In this document: piece by piece, positions 6,381-13,331 of the stretch
How the letters are laid out: each line of letters begins with the position of its first letter
Numbering within the stretch: the first letter of the stretch is position 1
NCBI GenBank assembly: GCA_964611095.1
Contig: CAZSWJ010000023.1
Coordinates: 1 to 13,698 of the forward strand
Source: CAZKJL01 sp964611095
GTDB lineage: Bacteria > Patescibacteriota > Gracilibacteria > Peribacterales > Peribacteraceae
DNA: 13,698 bases
Reading direction: 5' to 3'
Made by a program: the position numbers and the translations under genes
The notes under the pieces: generated by a model
The model's database searches: none
What the model was told of the DNA's origin: nothing
The model's input: the letters and a program-made list of their open reading frames with translations, nothing else

Positions 6381-6860
6381 ATGACACGCGCTTCCATTGT
6401 TCTGCTCAAAGCAGTCGTCGTTCTCATCGCAGTCGCCACCGTGGCTTTTCTGCTCATGGAGCCTCACTTTGAAGGCGTGAATGCGAATGCCGCCTCACTC
6501 TTTGATATGTACTTCGACGATCCCCTCTTGGCGTATGCCTATATCGCATCCATTCCTTTTTTCGTAGCGCTCTACCAAGCATTCAAGCTGCTTGGAAACA
6601 TGGAGCGAAATGAAACGTTCACACGACGCTCCGTGAAAACTTTGGAGACGATAAAATATTGCGCGATCACGATGATTCCTCTGATCATCGTGGGAGTGGT
6701 GTGGCTTTTGTCCGAGCCGAGCGATGACAGGCCGCCGATCGTGGCCATGGGCATTGTCGCATTACTCGCCTGCATCGTTGTCGCTACGGCCGCAACCGTG
6801 TTTGCGAGAACGTTGCAAAAGGCCGTGGATATGAAGTCCGAGAATGAGCTGACCGTTTGA
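6381..6860 (+). CDS. DUF2975 family membrane protein, copy 2
   Basis: A 159-residue paralogue of the gene at 5640. It has the same N-terminal pattern (MTRASIVLLKAVVVLIAVATVAF), the same YQAFKLLGNMERNETFTRRSVK motif between helices 2 and 3, four membrane helices and the same ending (KSENELTV against KTENDLTV). The two copies are clearly diverged, so the duplication is old or they were acquired separately. The ATG at 6381 was chosen over the open frame from 6303, whose first 26 residues overlap the HTH gene and do not resemble the family. It is convergent with the DUF2200 gene, with a 5-bp gap and no terminator between them. Confidence 0.87.
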   Translation: MTRASIVLLKAVVVLIAVATVAFLLMEPHFEGVNANAASLFDMYFDDPLLAYAYIASIPFFVALYQAFKLLGNMERNETFTRRSVKTLETIKYCAITMIPLIIVGVVWLLSEPSDDRPPIVAMGIVALLACIVVATAATVFARTLQKAVDMKSENELTV

Positions 6861-6865
6861 AAGCC

Positions 6866-7231
6866 TTATTCTTTCCGCAAAATCTTCTCCATCGGTCTGC
6901 CTTTTGCGATCTCATCAATAAGCTTATCCATATAACGCATGGTCTGCATGGTGGGCTCTTTGATGTCTTCGACTCGGATACCGCAGATCACGCCCTTGAT
7001 CGATGACCGCAAGGGATTGAGCTTTGGAGACTGCACAATAAAAGTTTCCAGGTCCGTTTCTTTTTCCAGCTGCTTTTCCAGTCCTTTCTGGGTGTACCCA
7101 AGAAGCCAGCGAATGACGTCGTCGACCTCCGATTTCCTGCGTCCTTTTCGCTCCACTTTCGCGATATACAAGGGATAGATGCGTGCGAAGCTCATGCCGA
7201 AGATCCGAGGTTTTCCGACGCTTGTTTTCAT
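6866..7231 (-). CDS. DUF2200 family protein
   Basis: A 121-residue protein that matches DUF2200 along its length. FGMSFARIYPLYIAKVERKGRRKSEVDDVIRWLLGYTQKGLEKQL (about residues 11-55) is followed by FIVQSPKLNPLRSSIKGVICGIRVEDIKEPTMQTMRYMDKLIDEIAKGRPMEKILRK. The fold is small, soluble and helical, and the function is unknown. Homologues are often annotated as found in stress or accessory loci. It has its own promoter, TGT-TACAGT, ending 6 bases before the ATG, so the message should be leaderless. The gene is convergent with DUF2975 copy 2. Confidence 0.9.
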   Translation of the reverse strand: MKTSVGKPRIFGMSFARIYPLYIAKVERKGRRKSEVDDVIRWLLGYTQKGLEKQLEKETDLETFIVQSPKLNPLRSSIKGVICGIRVEDIKEPTMQTMRYMDKLIDEIAKGRPMEKILRKE

Positions 7232-7237
7232 TTTTTT

Positions 7238-7246
7238 ACTGTAACA
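7238..7246 (-). promoter_or_regulatory. Extended -10 promoter (TGT-TACAGT) of the DUF2200 gene
   Basis: On the minus strand, TGT followed by TACAGT (7243-7238) is separated from ATG 7231 by six A residues. There is no usable leader for a ribosome binding site. No clear -35 lies at 16-18 bp spacing, as expected for an extended -10 promoter. Confidence 0.5.
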
Positions 7247-7298
7247 CGAAAAGCTCGGGTTGACCTGACCGTACGATGTTTGGCATTCTTGAATTTTA

Positions 7299-7373
7299 TG
7301 GCTCCTCGGGTAGGGATCGAACCTACGACCTTGGCGTTAACAGCGCCCTGCTCTGCCGCTGAGCTACCGAGGA
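7299..7373 (-). tRNA. tRNA-Asn (anticodon GTT)
   Basis: A 75-nt cloverleaf with genomically encoded CCA (7301-7299). The acceptor stem TCCTCGG/CCGAGGA pairs fully. The D arm is GCTC-AGCGGCA-GAGC. The anticodon loop CTGTTAA gives anticodon GTT (Asn). The T arm is GTAGG-TTCGATC-CCTAC, and the discriminator is G. The anticodon stem GGGCG/CGCCA has four pairs plus a G27-A43 mismatch. The gene is divergent from proS. A TATACT at 7422-7417 on the minus strand, 43 bases upstream of the mature 5' end, may be its -10. Confidence 0.95.
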
Positions 7374-7493
7374 ACAGATATATCGCTTGATGATGTACGG
7401 GAAAGAGCGCCCGCAGAGTATACGAACATTTGACGGTTTACGGAAGAGAGTTCGGGGCACGAAATGAACTACACGGTACGGGCCTCCGTGAGC

Positions 7494-7499
7494 TATTCT
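7494..7499 (+). promoter_or_regulatory. Candidate -10 box for the proS-queA operon
   Basis: TATTCT ends 9 bases before ATG 7509, the same distance as in three other genes of the window. It argues that ATG 7509 rather than ATG 7464 is the true start. No -35 is visible. Confidence 0.4.
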
Positions 7500-7508
7500 G
7501 ACGTCCGC

Positions 7509-9038
7509 ATGGCCAAATCCTCCGTCACACCCCGCGCGAACAACTTCCCCCAGTGGTATCAAGACGTCCTCGGACAAGCCCCGGACCTCTACGACGAATC
7601 CCCCGTCACGGGCTGCATCACGTTCGGCCCCCTCTCCACCAAGTTGTGGGCGAACATTCGTTCGTACATGGATGAACGCCTGAAATCGTACGGTGTCGAG
7701 AACATCATGCTCCCGATGCTCATTCCCCAGAAATTTTTCGAACGCGAGAAAGAACACGTGGAAGGATTCGCCCCCGAATGCGCAGTCGTCACCGAGGCGG
7801 GCGGCAACAAACTCCCCGAACCGTACGCCATCCGCCCCACATCCGAGACACTCTTCGTGGATTGGTTCACGCGCTCGGGCCGCGTGCAGAGCCACCGCGA
7901 TCTGCCGCTTCTCGCCAACCAGTGGTGCAGCGTCATGCGCTGGGAAAAGCGCCCGCGCGCATTCCTCCGTACGACCGAATTCCACTGGCAAGAAGGGCAC
8001 TGCCTCTTCCCCACCGAAGCGAGCAACCGCGAATTCGCACTGAAGATGCTCGAGCTCTACGCCGACGTGTCCGAAAACCTTCTCGCCATTCCGGTCATCC
8101 GCGGCGAGAAGCCCGAGCACGAACGCTTCCCCGGCGGTCTTGCCACGTACTCCATCGAAGGAGTCATGCAAGACGGCAAAGCTCTCCAAATGGGCACGAG
8201 CCACGTTCTCTCTCAAAACTTTTTGATGGGCTCCGACGGCAAGCCGATGGTGAGCTTCCTCGATGAAAACGAGAAGCAAACGGTCCCTCACTATCAATCG
8301 TGGGGTGCATCGACGCGTCTTCTCGGTGCCGTCTTCATGACGCACGGCGACGATGACGGCATCGTCTTGCCACCGAAGTTGGCACCGGTACAGGCCTGCA
8401 TCCTCCCGATCTTCGGGGCCGATGTCGCGGAGAATGCGAAAGTCCTCAAGGCTGCTCGCGATCTTGCGGTATCGATCAGCGGCAACGAGAAACTCTATCC
8501 CATCCACGGACGTGCCAATGCGTTCGAGGAAACGGCGGGCGAACTCACGGTTCGCGTCGACGCTCGTGAGACGAGACTCGGCGACAAGACGTTCCATCAA
8601 ATCAAAATGGGTACGCCCGTTCGCATCGAGCTCGGCTCCAAAGATTTGGCCGATAACTCCTGCGTCATCAAGAGCCGCATCCGCACGCGCGAGGAAGCGG
8701 TGAAAGCTCCGCTCGCAAAGGCGGCCGAGATCGTGAAGAAGATGCTCGAGGAAGACCAAAAGACGCTCTTCGAGCGCGCCAAGAAGATGCGCACCGAAAA
8801 GACCGTGGAACCCAAGGACTACGCCGAGCTCAAAGCCGCTCTGGAAGCCGGAAAATGGGCACTCGTTCCATGGGACGGAACGCCCGAGACCGTCGCGAAG
8901 CTCAAGGCCGATACCTCGGGCGGAACGTACCGCTGCTTCGCCTTCGATGCGAAGGAAGATGCCAAGGGTCTCAAGGACCCGGTGTCCGGTAAGCCGAGCG
9001 CGTTCGCCAAAAAGATTTACGTAGCCAAAGCGTACTGA
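7509..9038 (+). CDS. proS: Prolyl-tRNA synthetase, archaeal/eukaryotic type
   Basis: A 509-residue class II aminoacyl-tRNA synthetase that charges tRNA-Pro with proline using ATP. FPQWYQDVLGQAPDLYDESPVTGCITFGPLSTKLW starts the catalytic domain. RPTSETLFVDWF is the TSE motif. RTTEFHWQEGHCLF (from R154) is motif 2. GTSHVLSQNFL and SWGASTRLLGAVFMTHGDDDGIVLPPKLAPVQ (motif 3) close it. An anticodon-binding domain and the extra C-terminal domain ending in Y follow. There is no bacterial-type editing insertion, so this is the archaeal/eukaryotic-like (type 3) form. The C-terminal domain normally carries a four-cysteine zinc site; here only one cysteine remains (YRCFAF) and the usual C-x-x-C-G-K-P reads PVSGKPS. 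An in-frame ATG at 7464 would add 15 residues. The next gene, queA, starts 3 bp after the stop. Confidence 0.96.
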   Translation: MAKSSVTPRANNFPQWYQDVLGQAPDLYDESPVTGCITFGPLSTKLWANIRSYMDERLKSYGVENIMLPMLIPQKFFEREKEHVEGFAPECAVVTEAGGNKLPEPYAIRPTSETLFVDWFTRSGRVQSHRDLPLLANQWCSVMRWEKRPRAFLRTTEFHWQEGHCLFPTEASNREFALKMLELYADVSENLLAIPVIRGEKPEHERFPGGLATYSIEGVMQDGKALQMGTSHVLSQNFLMGSDGKPMVSFLDENEKQTVPHYQSWGASTRLLGAVFMTHGDDDGIVLPPKLAPVQACILPIFGADVAENAKVLKAARDLAVSISGNEKLYPIHGRANAFEETAGELTVRVDARETRLGDKTFHQIKMGTPVRIELGSKDLADNSCVIKSRIRTREEAVKAPLAKAAEIVKKMLEEDQKTLFERAKKMRTEKTVEPKDYAELKAALEAGKWALVPWDGTPETVAKLKADTSGGTYRCFAFDAKEDAKGLKDPVSGKPSAFAKKIYVAKAY

Positions 9039-9041
9039 GCC

Positions 9042-10073
9042 GTGGAGTTCGAACAACTTCTCGCACAGTTCGACTATCAGTTCCCGCAAGAACTGATCGC
9101 CAAAGAACCCGCACACCCGAGAGACAGTGCTCGTCTCCTGATTTATGACCGCAAGAAAAATTCCGTGAAGCTCGATGTGTTTTCGAATCTCACGAACTAT
9201 TTACCGAAGAATGCGCTCGTCGTCATGAACCGAACGAAGGTGATTCCGGCAAAAATGAACCTGAAGAAGAAGACGGGTGGCGCGGTTTCAGCCCTATGGC
9301 TTGAGACGAAAGGGGATTCCATCCGGACACTCGCATCGGGCTCATTCAAGGTCGGTGATACGCTCGAGTGGAACGACAATCATATCTTCGAGGTTATGGA
9401 ACGAAACGAACAAGAAGCCTTACTGAAGCCATTATTCGAGATCACAAAATTTGATCAATTGCTCGATGCATACGGATCGACGCCGCTCCCTCCGTACATG
9501 AAGGATTCACCGATGAAAGAATCCGAGAGGCGCGATGAATATCAAACCGTCTTCGCAAAAGAAAAAGGATCGGTCGCGGCGCCGACGGCAGGCTTACACT
9601 TCACGGAATCATTGATCAAAAAAGTAGAACAATATGGCGGGGGAGTGGCCTACGTTACTCTGCACGTGGGACTCGGTACCTTTGCCCCGCTCACGGAAAA
9701 ACACATCGCAACACAAACGTTGCACACCGAACGATATGAGATCGATGCGGCGACGGTAAAAACTTTAAACGAAGCCAAGGCCGCCGGTCGACCCATCGTT
9801 GCCGTCGGCACGACGACGGTCCGAACGCTGAAATCAGCTTCGGATGACAAAGAGATCATCCGCCCACGCGGAAACACCAATATCTTCATCACCGAATCCA
9901 CACCGATTCATTTTGTGGATCACCTCATCACGAACTTCCATGTCCCCCGCTCTTCCCTGCTCATGCTCGTCTCGGCGTTCACGGGACGAGAAAAATTACT
10001 TGAGCTCTACAAAAAAGCGATCGAGGAGAAATTCCGACTCTTCAGTTTTGGTGATGGAATGCTGATTCTCTAG
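9042..10073 (+). CDS. queA: tRNA preQ1(34) S-adenosylmethionine ribosyltransferase-isomerase
   Basis: A 343-residue protein matching QueA along its length. It transfers and isomerises the ribosyl moiety of SAM onto 7-aminomethyl-7-deazaguanine at the wobble base, forming epoxyqueuosine in tRNAs with GUN anticodons (Asp, Asn, His, Tyr). Landmarks are FDYQFPQELIAKEPAHPRDSARLL (about residues 10-33), LVVMNRTKVIPAK, SVAAPTAGLHFT (178-188), TLHVGLGTFAP, GTTTVRTLKSA and LITNFHVPRSSLLMLVSAFTG, ending RLFSFGDGMLIL. The start is GTG, 3 bp after the proS stop, indicating an operon. No tgt, queG or queH is in the window. A tRNA-Asn(GTT), a normal queuosine substrate, is encoded just upstream on the other strand. 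The last stop shares CTAG with the stop of the convergent 112-residue gene. Confidence 0.97.
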   Translation: MEFEQLLAQFDYQFPQELIAKEPAHPRDSARLLIYDRKKNSVKLDVFSNLTNYLPKNALVVMNRTKVIPAKMNLKKKTGGAVSALWLETKGDSIRTLASGSFKVGDTLEWNDNHIFEVMERNEQEALLKPLFEITKFDQLLDAYGSTPLPPYMKDSPMKESERRDEYQTVFAKEKGSVAAPTAGLHFTESLIKKVEQYGGGVAYVTLHVGLGTFAPLTEKHIATQTLHTERYEIDAATVKTLNEAKAAGRPIVAVGTTTVRTLKSASDDKEIIRPRGNTNIFITESTPIHFVDHLITNFHVPRSSLLMLVSAFTGREKLLELYKKAIEEKFRLFSFGDGMLIL

Positions 10074-10408
10074 TCAGCACTTCCTGAGTACAGAAATTTA
10101 TAGAGAGCACTTCGTGCTGTTTCTGCAGCATGAATAAATTCGGGGTGCTGGGAATCTTGAAACAAAGGATTTCTGTGACGATCTACTTTCTGCAACCTTT
10201 CACAGGCCTTCGCAAAAAGTTCTTGGGTCATCGGAAAGAATGTTGGATCATCCACAATTTCAATCAATGCTGCCCGCGTGAGAAAATAATACGCGATTGC
10301 AATATCGAGATCATCATCCATTCCGGCTGCTTCCAGCATTGCATCATTCAAAGCGCAGTATAAAACTGCCGGCGAAGGACATTCTGGTGCTGTCTGAAGT
10401 TTTTCCAT
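10070..10408 (-). CDS. Small helical protein, unknown function
   Basis: A 112-residue acidic, mostly helical protein. The core LYCALNDAMLEAAGMDDDLDIAIAYYFLTRAALIEIVDDP (about residues 16-55) could be a helical bundle. It is probably soluble, with no signal peptide or metal motif. I do not recognise the family. It is probably real rather than a chance frame: a -35/-10 pair lies directly upstream, amino-acid usage is balanced, and the end meets the queA stop codon (4-bp convergent overlap). Base composition is AT-richer than proS and resembles the following genes. It lies 23 bp downstream of the kinase gene on the same strand and might also be read through from it. Confidence 0.6.
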   Translation of the reverse strand: MEKLQTAPECPSPAVLYCALNDAMLEAAGMDDDLDIAIAYYFLTRAALIEIVDDPTFFPMTQELFAKACERLQKVDRHRNPLFQDSQHPEFIHAAETARSALYKFLYSGSAD

Positions 10409-10419
10409 AAGCCGCGAGC

Positions 10420-10447
10420 AGTATAAGGAGCTTAAGGTCTACTACAA
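10420..10447 (-). promoter_or_regulatory. Promoter of the 112-residue gene
   Basis: On the minus strand, TTGTAG (10447-10442), 16 bp, then TATACT (10425-10420), ending 11 bases before ATG 10408. The -35 overlaps the 3' end of the upstream kinase gene. The predicted leader is about 4-5 bases. Confidence 0.5.
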
Positions 10448-11007
10448 GCCACAAGAATCTCTTCGATCCACAAGCGAACTTCTTGATACACCGCATCGGG
10501 CGACTGCCTTGCATCGACAATGAGATCTGCTGTCGACTCATTCACTTGTTGTCCGTGCATAATTCTCTCTTCAATATTTGGTCTGTCGGCTGAGCTCGAT
10601 CGTTTCATCAATCGTTCTCGTGCGGTATCTGCATCGAGTCGTAGTAAACACGAATAGACAGAATACACACCAGACTGACGAAGGAGATCAACACCTATTG
10701 GCGTAGAGCACTGAAAGAGAATGTGATTTTCTTCAACTGCTTCGACTCGCGGGATTCCATAGTGAACTCCGGCACCTTCGTAGTACGCAGTCAGCTTCCC
10801 ATCATTTTTCATGTGAAGAATCGTGACCACATCAACCGATGTCACTTCGCGACTGTCGGCATCTCCGCGGAGTTGTCGCGTTGTAATTTTTGGCAAAATA
10901 GCAGTACGACGATCGCCCCAGGTATCAGCAACACATCGATGCATAAGCGTCGATTTTCCTGCTCCAGAAGTGCCTGTAAAGATGATGCACGGCGTTTTAT
11001 TCTGCAT
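10432..11007 (-). CDS. Guanylate-kinase-like P-loop kinase
   Basis: A 191-residue P-loop protein. GTSGAGKST (residues 12-20) is the Walker A motif. ITTRQLRGDADSREVTSV (about 41-58) resembles the guanylate kinase S/T-T-R-P-x-R-x-G-E segment. YYEGAGVHYGIPR (74-86) resembles its E-x-x-x-Y-G-T/x-P-R nucleotide-monophosphate contact. RLDADTARERLMKRSSSADRPNIEERI (122-148) is the lid region. The size and order fit the GMP kinase / PhnN branch of nucleoside monophosphate kinases, but divergence at key positions leaves the acceptor uncertain: GMP, ribose bisphosphate or another small phosphorylated molecule. Composition is AT-richer than core genes here. It is divergent from the phosphotransferase gene across a 37-bp shared promoter region. 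Confidence 0.75.
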   Translation of the reverse strand: MQNKTPCIIFTGTSGAGKSTLMHRCVADTWGDRRTAILPKITTRQLRGDADSREVTSVDVVTILHMKNDGKLTAYYEGAGVHYGIPRVEAVEENHILFQCSTPIGVDLLRQSGVYSVYSCLLRLDADTARERLMKRSSSADRPNIEERIMHGQQVNESTADLIVDARQSPDAVYQEVRLWIEEILVACSRP

Positions 11008-11027
11008 AATTTTCTATTCGTAGAAAC

Positions 11028-11037
11028 ATTGTATAAT
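11028..11037. promoter_or_regulatory. Face-to-face overlapping -10 boxes (bidirectional promoter)
   Basis: The ten bases ATTGTATAAT contain TATAAT on the plus strand (11032-11037, 7 bases before ATG 11045) and TACAAT on the minus strand (11033-11028, 20 bases before ATG 11007). They lie in the 37-bp spacer between two divergent kinase-fold genes. Two polymerases could not load on both at once, so expression of the two genes may be mutually exclusive. Confidence 0.45.
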
Positions 11038-11044
11038 ATAAATT

Positions 11045-12151
11045 ATGAGTAGCCTGACAAGCAACGGTGTTGAGCGTCCGCGGCCACAAGCAGAAGCCTT
11101 GAGCGTGAAGAATCTTCGCTCAGGTGGACGCAGTCTTCTGGGGGAAGCCGAACATAACGGTCAGCGGTACATCGTCAAAATTCGACGAGATTTTGATGAT
11201 CTGTTAATCGAAAAAGCTGGACACACTGCGATGCGCGCTGCAGGGTATGACGTTGTTGATGAATATGTGCTCGGAGAATATGCAGAGCTTCCTTGCGCAC
11301 TCGTATCCAAAGTCGATGGAGATCTCCTGTTTACTGAATGTCTCAAAGAAAATGCTGATGGCCTCATCGCGATCATTCAAGCTGTTTCACGGCAATTTCG
11401 ACGTGCCCTCTCAACTAATGTCGAGAGCGAATTTCATCAACCCAATACTAAATATTTCCTTGGAAGACGCGAGCTAGCCGAACAAAATTTCGCACATATT
11501 CATGAGCGTCTTGGAGGCGAATTTCTTCAGAAGGATCAAGAAATCAACGGCACGCACTGCGCTCCGATCATCGACATCGTCACAGGGGCGCTACAAAAAC
11601 TTCAATCTGTTGCGATGCTACCGAAGAGCCAGCTCGCCATCACGCACGGAGATCCTGGTGACATGAATATTTTTGCGAATGGAACACTCATCGACTACGA
11701 AGTTGCTGGGCTCAATGACCCGGTGAGCGAAGCGGCAACTGCACTGCACTGGCAACTGTTCCTTGGCCCCACATTCGCCCCTCGCTATCACACACACGCA
11801 TCTCCGCTCTATCAGCAGGCGGCCAAGAGGCCGGGCTTTCATCTCGAAAGCGACAATCTGCATACGCATCGATTCACACAACCGATGAAGCACCGTATTC
11901 CTGCCGCTCTTGAACTACTGCAATCATACGGCCCGCGTTCAATCGAAGCTGCAAAACCTGCACTCACTCACGCGTTTCAGGAACGATTCTCAACCTATTG
12001 GACACTGCGCAGCCTCACATCGCCGAACATGGAAAATTTTTCCGATGATGACTTGAAGGCGGTGTGTCTTTCGATCGCACTTTTTACGAAGGCATCAGAA
12101 TCTCCAAATGCACAGAACGCAATCGAAGAGGCCTGTACATCTCTCGTTTAA
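11045..12151 (+). CDS. APH/choline-kinase-like phosphotransferase
   Basis: A 368-residue protein with a protein-kinase-like (APH) fold. The N-lobe includes RYIVKIRRDFDD with the likely ATP-binding lysine, then IEKAGHTAMRAAGYDVVDEYV. The catalytic loop is HGDPGDMNIF (H201, D203, N208). The metal-binding aspartate is in LIDYEVAGLNDPVSEAATAL (D217, E219), the position of DFG in kinases and I-D-x-E/W in APH enzymes. Family members phosphorylate hydroxyls of aminoglycosides, choline, homoserine or sugars; the substrate here is unknown, and a resistance role is not implied. Its 150-residue C-terminal helical region is longer than usual. It is divergent from the P-loop kinase and overlaps the convergent polyprenyl synthetase by 4 bp. 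GC is about 40% in a 60-base sample (11161-11220), against 68% in proS (7861-7920). Confidence 0.8.
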   Translation: MSSLTSNGVERPRPQAEALSVKNLRSGGRSLLGEAEHNGQRYIVKIRRDFDDLLIEKAGHTAMRAAGYDVVDEYVLGEYAELPCALVSKVDGDLLFTECLKENADGLIAIIQAVSRQFRRALSTNVESEFHQPNTKYFLGRRELAEQNFAHIHERLGGEFLQKDQEINGTHCAPIIDIVTGALQKLQSVAMLPKSQLAITHGDPGDMNIFANGTLIDYEVAGLNDPVSEAATALHWQLFLGPTFAPRYHTHASPLYQQAAKRPGFHLESDNLHTHRFTQPMKHRIPAALELLQSYGPRSIEAAKPALTHAFQERFSTYWTLRSLTSPNMENFSDDDLKAVCLSIALFTKASESPNAQNAIEEACTSLV

Positions 12152-13125
12152 AAACTTTCTCGATCCTGAATACGCTGCGTTGCCTTGAGAAGCATTCCAT
12201 CAAGTTCGGGAATGCGAAATGGAAGCTGCGCATTTTCGTCCGGTTCCCGCACAAGCTCCAGCGCGGCACATCGTGTTTTTCGCAGATGATGATTGCAACG
12301 TTTGCGAATACTGTTTGCAATCTCTTCTTTCCAAGACATTGTACGAGCGTACTGCGCAAGATTCTGACCATCATGATCGAGTCCATACGCGAAAGGAAAA
12401 GACAACATTGCGCTTTCGGACTCAATACCATCTGCGAAATCATCTCCAATCTGATGCGCTGTACCAGCATGCAGGGCATAGGCCTCTAAGGCTTTCTTCT
12501 GACCAGAATCCGAGCATGCAAGTGTGGCCGCGATAGACACCGGTAACTTCATCATGGCATTTGTCTTTTTACATCCCTGCTGGAGATACCACTGAATCCA
12601 GGTGTACTCCGGATTTTTTTCAAGCATAAACAAATCAACGTATTGCCCAAAGGCAGTTTCATCTTTGCATAGCGCAATATCACGGACGATCTGAACTTTT
12701 GTCTCGGCACGAATCCCTTTTGCCTCCAGGATAGCCTGATCACCTCGTGCAAGGAGCTGGCTTGCGACAACGCCTGCCATTCCTTCATCTGCAAATGCTG
12801 CCGGCAACAGTGCCCCTGGTTTTCTATAGTCGCCATCACTGATGTCATCGAGAACACTCGCGACCTGGTGAAAAATCTCCAAGGACACAGAGACGAGACG
12901 CAAAATTGGCGGTGCATCGTTTGGTTGCATGTCACTTCCTTTCAAAAGACCGAACACCGAATACAGCATGCGTGGCTTAAAGTTATTTCCACGTTCAATG
13001 CGCCTCAGGATATCTGCTTGAATATCGTCAAATCCCGAGTCACGAAAGGTCTCTTGCAAAAACTGATCCGAATCAGACAATAGTTGCTGAAAATGAGAAG
13101 ATTGCTTCCACATAAAGGAAATCAT
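12148..13125 (-). CDS. Polyprenyl synthetase family (trans-isoprenyl diphosphate synthase)
   Basis: A 325-residue all-helical enzyme of the trans-prenyltransferase family. FKPRMLYSVFGLLKG (49-63) stands for the G-K-R-x-R-P region, in degenerate form. LDDISDGDYRKPG (92-104) is the first aspartate-rich motif (D93, D94, D97). KKTNAMMKLP (186-195) matches the K-T/x substrate loop. HQIGDDFAD (224-232) is the second aspartate-rich motif (D228, D229, D232). Both DDxxD sites are intact, so magnesium-diphosphate chemistry is expected: condensing isopentenyl diphosphate with an allylic diphosphate, or a squalene/phytoene-like derivative. Chain length and product cannot be told. The first motif has lost one of the arginines usually following it. 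The start may be ATG 13125 or ATG 13113; TAAAAT (13129-13124) lies 10 bases before the latter. GC is lower than the core genes. Confidence 0.85.
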   Translation of the reverse strand: MISFMWKQSSHFQQLLSDSDQFLQETFRDSGFDDIQADILRRIERGNNFKPRMLYSVFGLLKGSDMQPNDAPPILRLVSVSLEIFHQVASVLDDISDGDYRKPGALLPAAFADEGMAGVVASQLLARGDQAILEAKGIRAETKVQIVRDIALCKDETAFGQYVDLFMLEKNPEYTWIQWYLQQGCKKTNAMMKLPVSIAATLACSDSGQKKALEAYALHAGTAHQIGDDFADGIESESAMLSFPFAYGLDHDGQNLAQYARTMSWKEEIANSIRKRCNHHLRKTRCAALELVREPDENAQLPFRIPELDGMLLKATQRIQDRESF

Positions 13126-13190
13126 TTTACGCTTGGTTTTTCTCTCTATCTAGGCTTGAAAGCACTCTTTTCTCTCCTCTTGGGCAGGAA

Positions 13191-13196
13191 TATACT
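13191..13196 (+). promoter_or_regulatory. -10 box (TATACT) before the small coupled ORFs
   Basis: TATACT ends 9 bases before ATG 13206, identical in hexamer and distance to the promoter at 3677-3682. The -35 region is T/C-rich without a recognisable hexamer. Confidence 0.4.
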
Positions 13197-13205
13197 TGTT
13201 TTCCT

Positions 13206-13331
13206 ATGCCAAACACCCCTCAGCAATCTCCGGATAATCCGACGGAACAAATCGATTCCCGCGTGCTTGCAACTGAAGAAATCGAACAAGAGGGCGTACG
13301 ACGGTGCGCATGGAACGAGTACGACGAATGA
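13206..13331 (+). CDS. Small ORF, 41 residues, unknown
   Basis: ATG 13206 opens 41 codons of a polar, acidic peptide: proline/glutamine-rich at the start (MPNTPQQSPDN), then TEEIEQEGVRRCAWNEYDE. It would be soluble, with no signal or membrane segment. Support comes from a TATACT box 9 bases upstream, as for other genes here, and from its TGA overlapping the ATG of the next small ORF (ATGA). It may instead be the first part of one gene interrupted by a frameshift within 13300-13331. No known family is recognised. Confidence 0.4.
   Translation: MPNTPQQSPDNPTEQIDSRVLATEEIEQEGVRRCAWNEYDE

Noticed and set aside
7260..7289. Plus-strand TTGACC...CATTCT as a promoter reading into the tRNA antisense strand
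   Set aside because: The -10 match is poor, spacing is 18 bp, and no plus-strand gene lies downstream before proS, which has a closer -10 candidate.
7323..9116. Long minus-strand open frame of 597 residues
   Set aside because: It covers proS and the tRNA gene in antisense. Composition is typical of a shadow, and the plus-strand frame has all ProRS motifs.
11045..12151. Calling the APH-like protein an aminoglycoside resistance enzyme
   Set aside because: Only the general APH catalytic motifs are visible. The fold covers many substrates and nothing points to an antibiotic.
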